34,512 bases of DNA. Origin: Bacteroidia bacterium. GTDB taxonomy: Bacteria > Bacteroidota > Ignavibacteria > UBA10030. The translations under genes were made by a program, and so were the position numbers. The notes under the pieces were generated by a model that was not told the DNA's origin, did not search any database, and was given only the letters and a program-made list of their open reading frames with translations. This document shows positions 23,177-30,674 of this stretch, piece after piece. Where the stretch lies: positions 1-34,512 of the forward strand of contig BQML01000001.1 in assembly GCA_022180565.1 (NCBI GenBank). Direction: 5' to 3'. The stretch's first letter is position 1. Each line of letters begins with the position of its first letter.

Positions 23177-25354
23177 CTAAAAATAGTATAAATACTTCAT
23201 CTTCAAAACACCCGCGCGGTCGGTGACATGCAGACGGTTCGGAAGGATGGAACCTAGCGGATCATACTCCGGCCGGCGGTCACGAACCTCGTTCACGGCG
23301 AGATAGATCCAGCTCTTCGGAAGGAAGTTGTACGAGAACAAAAGCCCGAAGATGGTTTGTTCAAGGTGATCGGTGGATTTGAAGTACAAAAGGTCGACAT
23401 AAAGCCTAATATTGAGATTATTGACGGGTGTCAACGAAAGATAGGGGCGTCCGTTCAGTACGACATCCTCCACAGACCTGTCCGGCTTGAATTCCATGTT
23501 GCTGCTCAGCGACGTCCCGGCCTGAAGCGTCTTCAGAACCTGGAAACCCGTACTCCCCCCCACCCAGGCATAGTACGCGAGGTAGTTTCTCCGAAAATTA
23601 TACGTTCGAGAATATCCGCCCCAGAAGTTGCCGTTGAAGTCGGGCGATGGGTTGAACCAACTCGAAAACGTGACCTCGTAGGAACGATATTTCACTCCAA
23701 GATCTCTGGATTGGCCGAGACTCGTGTTGATTTCAAATCCCCAATTCGTTCTGAACTGCATATTATAGCCCAGAACCCCTGAATGATCGGTGTAACCGTC
23801 AACCTTCTCATTATAGAGAATCCCTCCGGCATAGAGGAGAATCGAACTGACATACCCGTCGTCAAAATACCACCTCGGTCCCGTGACGGCCGTGACCTCC
23901 GCGGTGCCGCGCCAGGGCACAAATCCCACCTGATCGATGTCGAACTTTTCTCCTATCACCCTCGTTCGGGCCAGCGTCATCCAGTTCTCTCCGAACATGA
24001 CAAAACCTGCCGATCCTCCGAAATCTCCGTCGTTGTTCTTGATGGACCGGGCGAATTGATAGGAAAGCTGCCAACGTGACGTGCGGAATGCTCCGTCGAC
24101 GTCGATCACGCCATAGCTGTTGCCCTGGGTGAACTTTCCGACATAGAGAATCCCTATCGTCGAATTATCCAAGATGTGTTTCTTGATCCGCGCAGAAGCA
24201 AAATAGGCTTGGGGCTCGTTCTGAGGCAGTCCGCCTGAAGAGAAGTCGGCAGATCCCGTCATGGAAAGAAATCCACCGTACTCCCAATCCCCCGCTCTGC
24301 CGAAGGCCTTCGTTCCAAGGAGGAGAGGGACTTCGGAACCATTCGGCAGCTTTTTGCCGATTCGACGAGTATAGAGCAATTCCAGCGGGCGATAGAAACC
24401 CGAGTTGCGCTCGCGGCCCGAAGGCATGAAGATCTCGTTCCCCTGCGTAAAGAAGGGCCGCCGCTCGTCGTAGTACGTTTCATACCGGGAGATATTGAAC
24501 GAAAAGGGATCAGCCTCGATCTGGGCAAAATCAGGATTTGCCGTAAGTTGAAACGTGAGTTTCGGTGAAGGATTGAAGAACACGTCAAGCCCGAGATCGC
24601 CCTGAACCCTGTACTTCTTGTTCTCAAGATAGTTCGCCGATGTGATCCCTACGGGATAAATCTCAAGATTCTCTCCCTTGATCGTTGGATGAAAGTTTTC
24701 AAACACGAGTCTTCCGAATTTCGATATGCGCTGGCCTTCGTTCTGTTCGTATCGGCACCAGTACAGATCTTCCGTCAAGTGTGGAATCCACCGGTCGAAA
24801 TCCAGCCCCCATGCGTTCAAGGTTTCATCGTACTGAATCGAGCGGTACGGAATTTCCATCTCCACAACAAACCCCCAATCGTAGATTCTGCTGTCTGCAA
24901 ACCACACACCGTCCCACCCGTAGTCGCGATTCCTCGCGTCGTCCAGAAGACGGGAATCCGCCTTGACGCCGGAAGCCGTTACTGCGAACTTATAGGCGGT
25001 CTTGTTGTCACCGAACGTATCAATCATGATCGAAACAACATCCCCCGCGAAATCGTCGAGCTTGCCCGTCGTTTTCTGAATGTTTTCATGATCATCATAA
25101 CAAATGATCATACAATAGAGGGCATATTCGGTTGTCAGCACTTTTGCGACGGTGTTGCGACTCGGGGGCTGGCCGTAATAAGGTTGTGTCTGGAAAAACC
25201 CTGTCGCCGAATCCGCTTCCGACCAGATGGTATCCACAATCCCATCGACGATGGGAGGCTTCGAAACCTTCCGGAGGACGAGCGTTTTTTCTTGGCTACG
25301 GGCCTGCGAAGCGATGAGAAGAAAGAGGAGGGGGAACGATAAGATGCGCGTCAT
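23177..25354 (-). CDS. CBM9-like/DUF5916 outer-membrane protein
   Basis: The 725-residue product has a signal peptide (about 1-20), then a beta-sandwich resembling carbohydrate-binding family 9 (about 30-220, with PPIVDGIVDTIWSEAD near the start), then a long beta-strand-rich DUF5916 region (about 230-725) with alternating aromatic residues and a final MKYLYYF typical of outer-membrane barrels. Such proteins are frequent in Bacteroidota and Gemmatimonadota; their substrate is unknown. AGAAGGAA lies just upstream of the ATG at 25354. It is divergent from the M28 peptidase gene, so the pair may share control. The sigma gene follows 87 nt downstream. Confidence 0.9.
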   Translation of the reverse strand: MTRILSFPLLFLLIASQARSQEKTLVLRKVSKPPIVDGIVDTIWSEADSATGFFQTQPYYGQPPSRNTVAKVLTTEYALYCMIICYDDHENIQKTTGKLDDFAGDVVSIMIDTFGDNKTAYKFAVTASGVKADSRLLDDARNRDYGWDGVWFADSRIYDWGFVVEMEIPYRSIQYDETLNAWGLDFDRWIPHLTEDLYWCRYEQNEGQRISKFGRLVFENFHPTIKGENLEIYPVGITSANYLENKKYRVQGDLGLDVFFNPSPKLTFQLTANPDFAQIEADPFSFNISRYETYYDERRPFFTQGNEIFMPSGRERNSGFYRPLELLYTRRIGKKLPNGSEVPLLLGTKAFGRAGDWEYGGFLSMTGSADFSSGGLPQNEPQAYFASARIKKHILDNSTIGILYVGKFTQGNSYGVIDVDGAFRTSRWQLSYQFARSIKNNDGDFGGSAGFVMFGENWMTLARTRVIGEKFDIDQVGFVPWRGTAEVTAVTGPRWYFDDGYVSSILLYAGGILYNEKVDGYTDHSGVLGYNMQFRTNWGFEINTSLGQSRDLGVKYRSYEVTFSSWFNPSPDFNGNFWGGYSRTYNFRRNYLAYYAWVGGSTGFQVLKTLQAGTSLSSNMEFKPDRSVEDVVLNGRPYLSLTPVNNLNIRLYVDLLYFKSTDHLEQTIFGLLFSYNFLPKSWIYLAVNEVRDRRPEYDPLGSILPNRLHVTDRAGVLKMKYLYYF

Positions 25355-25437
25355 GGAGTTCCTTCTGCGGTAGCCGGAGGTATCTCCCTGTTTGACGAGA
25401 GTTCCACAAAAAAGGTTGCGGCGGAAAGGATTTTCCC

Positions 25438-25466
25438 TTGCCGTCGCGGGAATTTTCTTCTATAAT
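25438..25466 (+). promoter_or_regulatory. Promoter-like sequence of the M28/GH5 operon
   Basis: TTGCCG (25438-25443) and a perfect TATAAT (25461-25466) are separated by 17 nt, placing a start near 25473, about 35 nt before the ATG. On the other strand no equally good sequence was found for the divergent gene. Confidence 0.6.
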
Positions 25467-25506
25467 GCTGATCCGAGCGCAACCATCCGACACAACCGGA
25501 GGAACT

Positions 25507-27099
25507 ATGAAGCATACCCTGATTCTCATCCTGCTTGTCCTTCTGCCCACCCTGGCCTCAGCCCAACCCTTTCAGGCACCTGCCCGACCGGGCGTGGCAA
25601 CGTTTCCGACCGACGATCCTGTCATTAGGAACATTTGGACCGAGGCCATGGATTCATCAAAACTTGAGCTCTTGGCCCACGAGCTCCTCGATGTCATCGG
25701 TCCGCGCCTGGTGGGCACACCTCAGATGAAGCGGGCGCACGATTGGGCAGTCGGAACATACAAGAAGTGGAACATCCGGGCGCAGAACGAACAGTGGGGG
25801 GTTTGGAAGGGCTGGGAACGCGGCGTCACGCACATCGATCTGCTCGAACCCAGGGTAAGGACCCTTGAGGGGACGATGCTTGCATGGAGTCCCCCGTCGA
25901 AGAAGGGTGGAACAACGGCTGGAGTCATGCTGCTCCCCGAGGCGCCGGACTCCGTCTCTTTCCTTAAAGCCCTCCCGGCGGTCAAGGGAAAGTTTGTCAT
26001 GATCTCCGCTCCGGAAGAGACGGGACGACCCGATCGAGAGTGGCAGGAATTTGCCCTCTCATGGTCGTTCGACAGCCTGAAGGCAAAACGTGATCGGATG
26101 AGGGATGAGTGGGAACGCCGTCTACGGGCCACAGGCTACCGGGCCGACACGCTTGCGAACATTCTCGAACAGGCGGGTGCTGTTGGTGTGATTACCTCCC
26201 GCTGGTCGCGCGGTTGGGGGGTCAACAAGGTGTTCGGTACGAAGGCTGAGAAAGTGCCTGTGGTGGATTTGAGTGTTGAGGATTACGGACTCCTCTATCG
26301 TTTGATTACAAACGGCCGCACACCGGTCGTGCGGATCGTCGCCGAGTCGAAATTCCTCGGCGAGACACCGACCTATAACACGATTGGAAGAATCGAGGGA
26401 ACGGAGAAACCAAACGAGTATGTGATTCTCTCTGCTCATTTTGATTCGTGGGATGCGGCATCAGGAGCGACCGACAACGGAACCGGATCCGTCCTCATGA
26501 TGGAGGCTATGCGTATCCTCAAGAAGTATTATCCGAATCCGAAGCGGACGATCCTTGTCGGCCACTGGGGAAGCGAAGAACAGGGTCTGAACGGATCCCG
26601 AGCCTTTGTGAAGGATCATCCGGACATCGTCAACGGAGTGCAGGCTCTCTTCAATCAGGACAACGGTACCGGACGCGTCGTCAGCATTTCGGCTTCCGGT
26701 TTCCTGCGGGGAGGAGAGTACCTTGCCCGGTGGATGTCGAGGATTCCGCCTGAAGTCACGGAACACATCACGTTGTCCGTGCCGGGTATGCCCGGCGGAG
26801 GAGGTACTGATCACGCGTCATTTGTTGCTGCCGGCGTTCCGGCATTCAATCTTGGCTCCCACCGGTATGACTACTTCTTGTACACCTGGCACACAAACAG
26901 GGATACCTACGACAAGATCAATTTCGACGACATGAAGAACAATGTCGTCCTGGCGGCGTGCCTTGCCTATCTTGCCTCCGAAGATCCCGAGAGCGTTCCC
27001 CGGCAGAAACGAGACATGCCCGTGGATGAGCGAACCGGCAAACCCAGACCCTGGCCCGAGCAGAGGGAACCACAACGCAGGGGGGGACTGGGCCAGTAA
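25507..27099 (+). CDS. Secreted M28-family zinc metallopeptidase
   Basis: The 530-residue product has a signal peptide at about 1-20. A protease-associated-type insert spans about 130-280. The catalytic M28 domain (about 285-495) has the dizinc ligands and catalytic acids in order: His311 and Asp313 (SAHFDSWD), Asp323 (TDNGTGS), Glu357-Glu358 (WGSEEQG), Asp385 (FNQDNGTG) and His462 (YTWHTNRDT). It should be an aminopeptidase or carboxypeptidase acting outside the cytoplasm. GGAGG lies 5 nt before the ATG. The next gene starts 7 nt after its stop, so they are co-transcribed. Confidence 0.96.
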   Translation: MKHTLILILLVLLPTLASAQPFQAPARPGVATFPTDDPVIRNIWTEAMDSSKLELLAHELLDVIGPRLVGTPQMKRAHDWAVGTYKKWNIRAQNEQWGVWKGWERGVTHIDLLEPRVRTLEGTMLAWSPPSKKGGTTAGVMLLPEAPDSVSFLKALPAVKGKFVMISAPEETGRPDREWQEFALSWSFDSLKAKRDRMRDEWERRLRATGYRADTLANILEQAGAVGVITSRWSRGWGVNKVFGTKAEKVPVVDLSVEDYGLLYRLITNGRTPVVRIVAESKFLGETPTYNTIGRIEGTEKPNEYVILSAHFDSWDAASGATDNGTGSVLMMEAMRILKKYYPNPKRTILVGHWGSEEQGLNGSRAFVKDHPDIVNGVQALFNQDNGTGRVVSISASGFLRGGEYLARWMSRIPPEVTEHITLSVPGMPGGGGTDHASFVAAGVPAFNLGSHRYDYFLYTWHTNRDTYDKINFDDMKNNVVLAACLAYLASEDPESVPRQKRDMPVDERTGKPRPWPEQREPQRRGGLGQ

Positions 27100-27106
27100 G
27101 AAGGCC

Positions 27107-28450
27107 ATGTCTGCTATGCGGCTTGGAGTGGCGGCCGGTGTGTGTCTCCTCGCCATCGGCTCCTGTTCTCTTCCGGAACTGTTCGGAGTCGGCGAGGATT
27201 TCATAACGATCAGGGATCATCGATTCATCCACCGGGGGGAAGCTTCTGTTTTTTGCGGTGCCAACATGTGGTATGGCGCGTACCTTGGCACTCCCGGATC
27301 GGCTCAAAACCGCGAACGCCTGATCCGGGAACTTGACCGCCTCGCGGCTCTCGGGGTTACAAACCTCCGCATCCTTGCGGCGTCCGAGCAATCCGCCATT
27401 CGCCGTTCGGTCAGACCTGCCGTTCAGTTGTCTCCCGGCACGTACAACGACACCCTGCTCCTTGGCCTCGATTACCTTTTGTCAGAAATGGCGAAGCGCG
27501 ACATGCACGCGGTCTTGTACCTTGGGAACTACTGGGAGTGGTCGGGGGGATTCACGCAGTACAACGTGTGGAGCGGGGGACCATTGATCGATCCCGAAGT
27601 CACCGGACATACCTGGGCTGAGTACATGGACTACGCCGCTTCGCTGTACGCGAACGCGCGCGCATTGGAGCTGTATCGATCGACCGTACGGACCATTGTC
27701 ACCCGACGCAACACCGTGACCGGCCGTCTCTACAGGGACGATCCCACGATCATGGCCTGGCAGCTGGCGAATGAGCCGCGGCCAGGAAGTTCCGACACGG
27801 TGAGTTTCCATTTTCTTCCCTCATTTTATCGCTGGATCGCTGAAACAGCCGCCCTTATCAAGTCCCACGACCCGAACCACCTTGTCAGTACGGGCAGCGA
27901 AGGGACGATTGGTACCTGGAGTTCCGACGCGTTCTACATCGAAGCACATGCCTCACCCCACATCGACTACCTAACGGCGCACATCTGGCCTTCGGTGTGG
28001 CGGTGGTACGATTCTGACGAATCAGATCGCACACTGGCGGTTGCCGAAAGCCTCACGACGGCCTACGTGCATCGTCATCTCGCCATGGCCCGTGCCCTCG
28101 GAAAGCCGCTTGTGATTGACGAATTCGGAATGATTCGCGACACGAGGGCAATCTCAGAGAAAAGTCCCACCACGGTGCGCGATCGTTACTACCGACATCT
28201 GTATTCCCTTGTGCTGGATTCGACACTGTCGGGCGGTCAGATCGCCGGCACGAACTTTTGGGCCTGGGGAGGCGAAGGATTCGGAAAAAATCCCGACGGA
28301 ATGTGGCGAAGGGGTGATCCGTTCACGGGTGATCCGCCTCAAGAGCCTCAGGGGCTGCATTCGGTATTCTTGTCCGACACATCGACGCTGGCCGTCATCC
28401 GGACGCACGCCGCCGCCCTCCGTTCATTGGAACGACAGTCCCTCCCTTAG
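27107..28450 (+). CDS. GH5-like (mannanase-type) glycoside hydrolase, predicted lipoprotein
   Basis: The 447-residue product has an N-terminal hydrophobic segment ending in a lipobox-like Ile-Gly-Ser-Cys20, so it is probably lipid-anchored in the envelope. The TIM-barrel domain has the GH5 acid/base Glu223 in WQLANEPR and the nucleophile Glu339 in LVIDEFGM. The N-terminal strand (FCGANMWYGAYL) and overall length resemble endo-beta-1,4-mannanases of the GH5_7 type, though substrate cannot be proven from sequence. The ATG at 27107 is preceded by AGAAGG; a second ATG at 27116 is possible. Pairing with a secreted peptidase suggests use of external glycoprotein or plant/algal polymer. Confidence 0.93.
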   Translation: MSAMRLGVAAGVCLLAIGSCSLPELFGVGEDFITIRDHRFIHRGEASVFCGANMWYGAYLGTPGSAQNRERLIRELDRLAALGVTNLRILAASEQSAIRRSVRPAVQLSPGTYNDTLLLGLDYLLSEMAKRDMHAVLYLGNYWEWSGGFTQYNVWSGGPLIDPEVTGHTWAEYMDYAASLYANARALELYRSTVRTIVTRRNTVTGRLYRDDPTIMAWQLANEPRPGSSDTVSFHFLPSFYRWIAETAALIKSHDPNHLVSTGSEGTIGTWSSDAFYIEAHASPHIDYLTAHIWPSVWRWYDSDESDRTLAVAESLTTAYVHRHLAMARALGKPLVIDEFGMIRDTRAISEKSPTTVRDRYYRHLYSLVLDSTLSGGQIAGTNFWAWGGEGFGKNPDGMWRRGDPFTGDPPQEPQGLHSVFLSDTSTLAVIRTHAAALRSLERQSLP

Positions 28451-28717
28451 GTTCCGTCTACAATCGCCTTGAGAACAAGTCTCTGGAACGGAGGAGTCGT
28501 CCTGCCGGGGAATGCCGTGCCGGAAGAGAGACGGTGGGGGAAACAATCTTCTCGAGGGAGAGTAACGATAAATCTCAGCGGCGGCAGCTCACCGCGCATG
28601 GGGGGGACACGCGGAGAACTGCATACCGAGGGGGGGTCGGCTGCCGCTGAGCATCTTGGGAGGATTTCCTTTTACACCAATCTACAACAATCGCGGATGG
28701 TCCGGCGTTCCTTCCCA
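28451..28717. other. Gap between convergent genes with nested inverted repeats
   Basis: No ORF of note. CTCAGCGGC (28574-28582) pairs perfectly with GCCGCTGAG (28643-28651); within the loop CCGCG (28592-28596) pairs with CGCGG (28610-28614), and there are G-runs of six and seven. GTTCC at 28452 and GGAAC at 28485 can also pair. No T-run follows either side. A structured 3' region for both transcripts, or a small RNA, is possible. Confidence 0.45.
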
Positions 28718-29815
28718 TCAGGAGAGGGGGAGAATGACCTCAACAGCCGTTCCTTTTCCCGGCTCGCTGAACACCCGGACCGTCCCTCCGTACAAATGTG
28801 CAATCTCCTGGACCATGGAAAGCCCCAGGCCGAGTCCCTGTTGTTCATGGCGCTTTCTTCCAAACTGCATGAATCCGCCTATGCCCTCGATTTCTTCCCT
28901 GCTCATTCCCCTTCCCTCATCCCGAACAAGGAATCGGGCGGTTCGATCTCCGGTTCTTCCATATTCGACCCGCACCTTCGACCCGGCGGTCGAAAACTTG
29001 AAAGCATTCTCCAGAAGCTCCTCCAGAATAATGACAAAATGTTTCTCATCGACGGCGATTGTCATTTCCTCGTCCAGAGCAAGGACCAGGTCCGAATCTC
29101 TTTGCAGAGATTGGGCTTTTTGCCTTGCCATGGATCGAATAAGCAGATGGCTTGAGGTAAGATTCGCAACAGGAGGCCGCCGTGAGCCGTGCGACAAGAA
29201 AACGAGCTCCGAGTAGCGCCAGAATTTCTCGAGCGTATTCTGGAGCCTTCTTGCGGAACCCAGAATATGCTCCGCTATGTCTTTCAATTCCTCCGGCCCC
29301 AGGGAGCCGGCCTGTTCGGCGAGGATCGTTCCGAACCCAAGGATCCCTGACAGCGGAGTTCTCAGTTCATGAGGCACGGAAGTGCTGATGTTCACGCGCA
29401 GTTCATCGAGCTTTCTCTGGGTATCGTCCCGCACACGTGCGACCCGGCTGAGCCTGCTCTGCACTGTTGAAATCAATTCATCGGCCGTGAAAGGCTTGGT
29501 GAGGAAATCATCGGCCCCCAGGTCCATTCCCTTCCTCATGTCCCCCTTCCCCGACCTTCCGGTGAAAAACACAAACGGAACAGTGGCAGTCGAAGGGTCA
29601 GCGCGGAACATCTTCAGTACCTCGTACCCGTCCTTCTTTGGCATTTCGATATCGCAAAGGACCAGGTCTGGCCGCGCATTCAGGGAAACCCGTAAGCCTT
29701 CCTCTCCGTCTCCGGCTTCGAGCACATGAAATCCGTTCTCTTCCAGGGCCATGCGCGCGGCAAACCTGAGAGCTTCTTCGTCATCGATGATCAGGATTGT
29801 GGCTTTCCCGTCCAT
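28718..29815 (-). CDS. Soluble receiver-histidine kinase (REC-HisKA-HATPase)
   Basis: In the 365-residue product, the receiver (about 5-125) has Asp55, Thr85 and Lys108 (TKPF). HisKA has His149 in SVPHELRTPLSG. HATPase has Asn270 (ELLENAFKF), DEGRGM (299-304) and GLGLGLSM (327-334). All catalytic residues are present, unlike the same-architecture paralogue at 15463-16563. The ATG at 29815 follows a GGGGG by 5 nt and is preferred to a start seven codons upstream. It lies 33 nt after the single-receiver gene, which probably feeds or receives phosphoryl groups from it. No sensor domain is present, so input is through the receiver. Confidence 0.94.
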   Translation of the reverse strand: MDGKATILIIDDEEALRFAARMALEENGFHVLEAGDGEEGLRVSLNARPDLVLCDIEMPKKDGYEVLKMFRADPSTATVPFVFFTGRSGKGDMRKGMDLGADDFLTKPFTADELISTVQSRLSRVARVRDDTQRKLDELRVNISTSVPHELRTPLSGILGFGTILAEQAGSLGPEELKDIAEHILGSARRLQNTLEKFWRYSELVFLSHGSRRPPVANLTSSHLLIRSMARQKAQSLQRDSDLVLALDEEMTIAVDEKHFVIILEELLENAFKFSTAGSKVRVEYGRTGDRTARFLVRDEGRGMSREEIEGIGGFMQFGRKRHEQQGLGLGLSMVQEIAHLYGGTVRVFSEPGKGTAVEVILPLS

Positions 29816-29848
29816 GAGAACCCCCTTCGGGAACAATGAGGAGATCGG

Positions 29849-30205
29849 CTACGAGAGTATCCTGGAGATCTTCGCAAGGAGTTCCGGCATGGAAAACCCC
29901 TTGTCGATGTAATCTTCCGCCAGGGATGTTTCCCACGCCCCTGCCGCCTGGGCGGCACTCGTCATCATGATGACGGGAATCCAGGAGGTTAATTCGTCGG
30001 CTTTGAGCGATTCGACCATGACAAAACCATTCATGTTATCCATGAACACATCGCTGATGATCAGATCGGGTTGGTGGGAACGGGCTTTTTCCAGGCCCTC
30101 CAAGCCGTCTTCCGCCTCAACGGTCTTGTATCCTTTTTGTCTCAACGCGGCCACAATAACCATACGGAGAGCTTTGTCGTCATCTACAACAAGAATGGTC
30201 GGCAT
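29849..30205 (-). CDS. Single-domain response regulator
   Basis: The 118-residue product is a lone receiver with the acidic pocket VVDDDK, phosphoacceptor Asp52 and Thr82. The conserved Lys102 is followed by Gly instead of the usual Pro (YIDKGFS), which may alter the beta5-alpha5 loop. No output domain is present. It is followed closely by the receiver-kinase gene, so the two form a small signalling operon. A promoter-like sequence just upstream (30233-30262) gives a leader of about 20 nt. Confidence 0.93.
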   Translation of the reverse strand: MPTILVVDDDKALRMVIVAALRQKGYKTVEAEDGLEGLEKARSHQPDLIISDVFMDNMNGFVMVESLKADELTSWIPVIMMTSAAQAAGAWETSLAEDYIDKGFSMPELLAKISRILS

Positions 30206-30232
30206 TCGAAAGATGTGCTCCGGGAATGCCTC

Positions 30233-30262
30233 AAGGTAGAAAAGAATCGACCGAAAAACAAT
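30233..30262 (-). promoter_or_regulatory. Promoter-like sequence of the receiver/receiver-kinase pair
   Basis: On the minus strand TTGTTT (30262-30257) and TACCTT (30238-30233, followed by G) are separated by 18 nt. The predicted start lies about 20 nt before the receiver ATG at 30205. It shares the TACnTTG element with other promoter candidates here. Confidence 0.5.
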
Positions 30263-30275
30263 TCTCGACCCAGGT

Positions 30276-30674
30276 TCAGAAAAAAACAGAAATCACCAAC
30301 CCAGGGAACGACCCGACGTTCAGGATTTCGGCCGAACTGATTTTCTTTCGAAATCGAATTGAGTACTGCGTGACTGTCTCAAATCGGTGCACTTCAGTGG
30401 AGTCCACCAGGGGCGACCTGAACGCTGCGATCGACACGGTATCCAGCGAGGTGTCGGGCAGGGTCACGATCAGCCAGTTCGGCGGCACAATGATGGTCGT
30501 TGCCTTTTCGCGGATGGCGGCTTGAGTGAGAAGCTCAACCAGGAAACCGTTGTTGCGTTCCTCGACACCGAGACGGACGGGTTCCAACCGAAGAGACGGC
30601 GAGAAAACCGCGCAGGAAGCAAAGAGCAGAATGAGAGCGATTCCACCGGCAGGAATGTTCGCGTCAGAATTCAT
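30276..30674 (-). CDS. Small lipoprotein-like protein after the TonB-linked receptor
   Basis: The ATG at 30674 lies 11 nt inside the end of the receptor gene (ATGAATTCTGA), so translation is probably coupled. The 132-residue product has a short hydrophobic segment with a lipobox-like Leu-Phe-Ala-Ser-Cys (Cys21), then a soluble beta-rich domain. I recognise no family. The overlap and likely surface or periplasmic location suggest that it works with the receptor, for instance as an accessory lipoprotein. The lipobox has Phe at -3, which is not ideal, so lipidation is uncertain. Confidence 0.7.
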   Translation of the reverse strand: MNSDANIPAGGIALILLFASCAVFSPSLRLEPVRLGVEERNNGFLVELLTQAAIREKATTIIVPPNWLIVTLPDTSLDTVSIAAFRSPLVDSTEVHRFETVTQYSIRFRKKISSAEILNVGSFPGLVISVFF

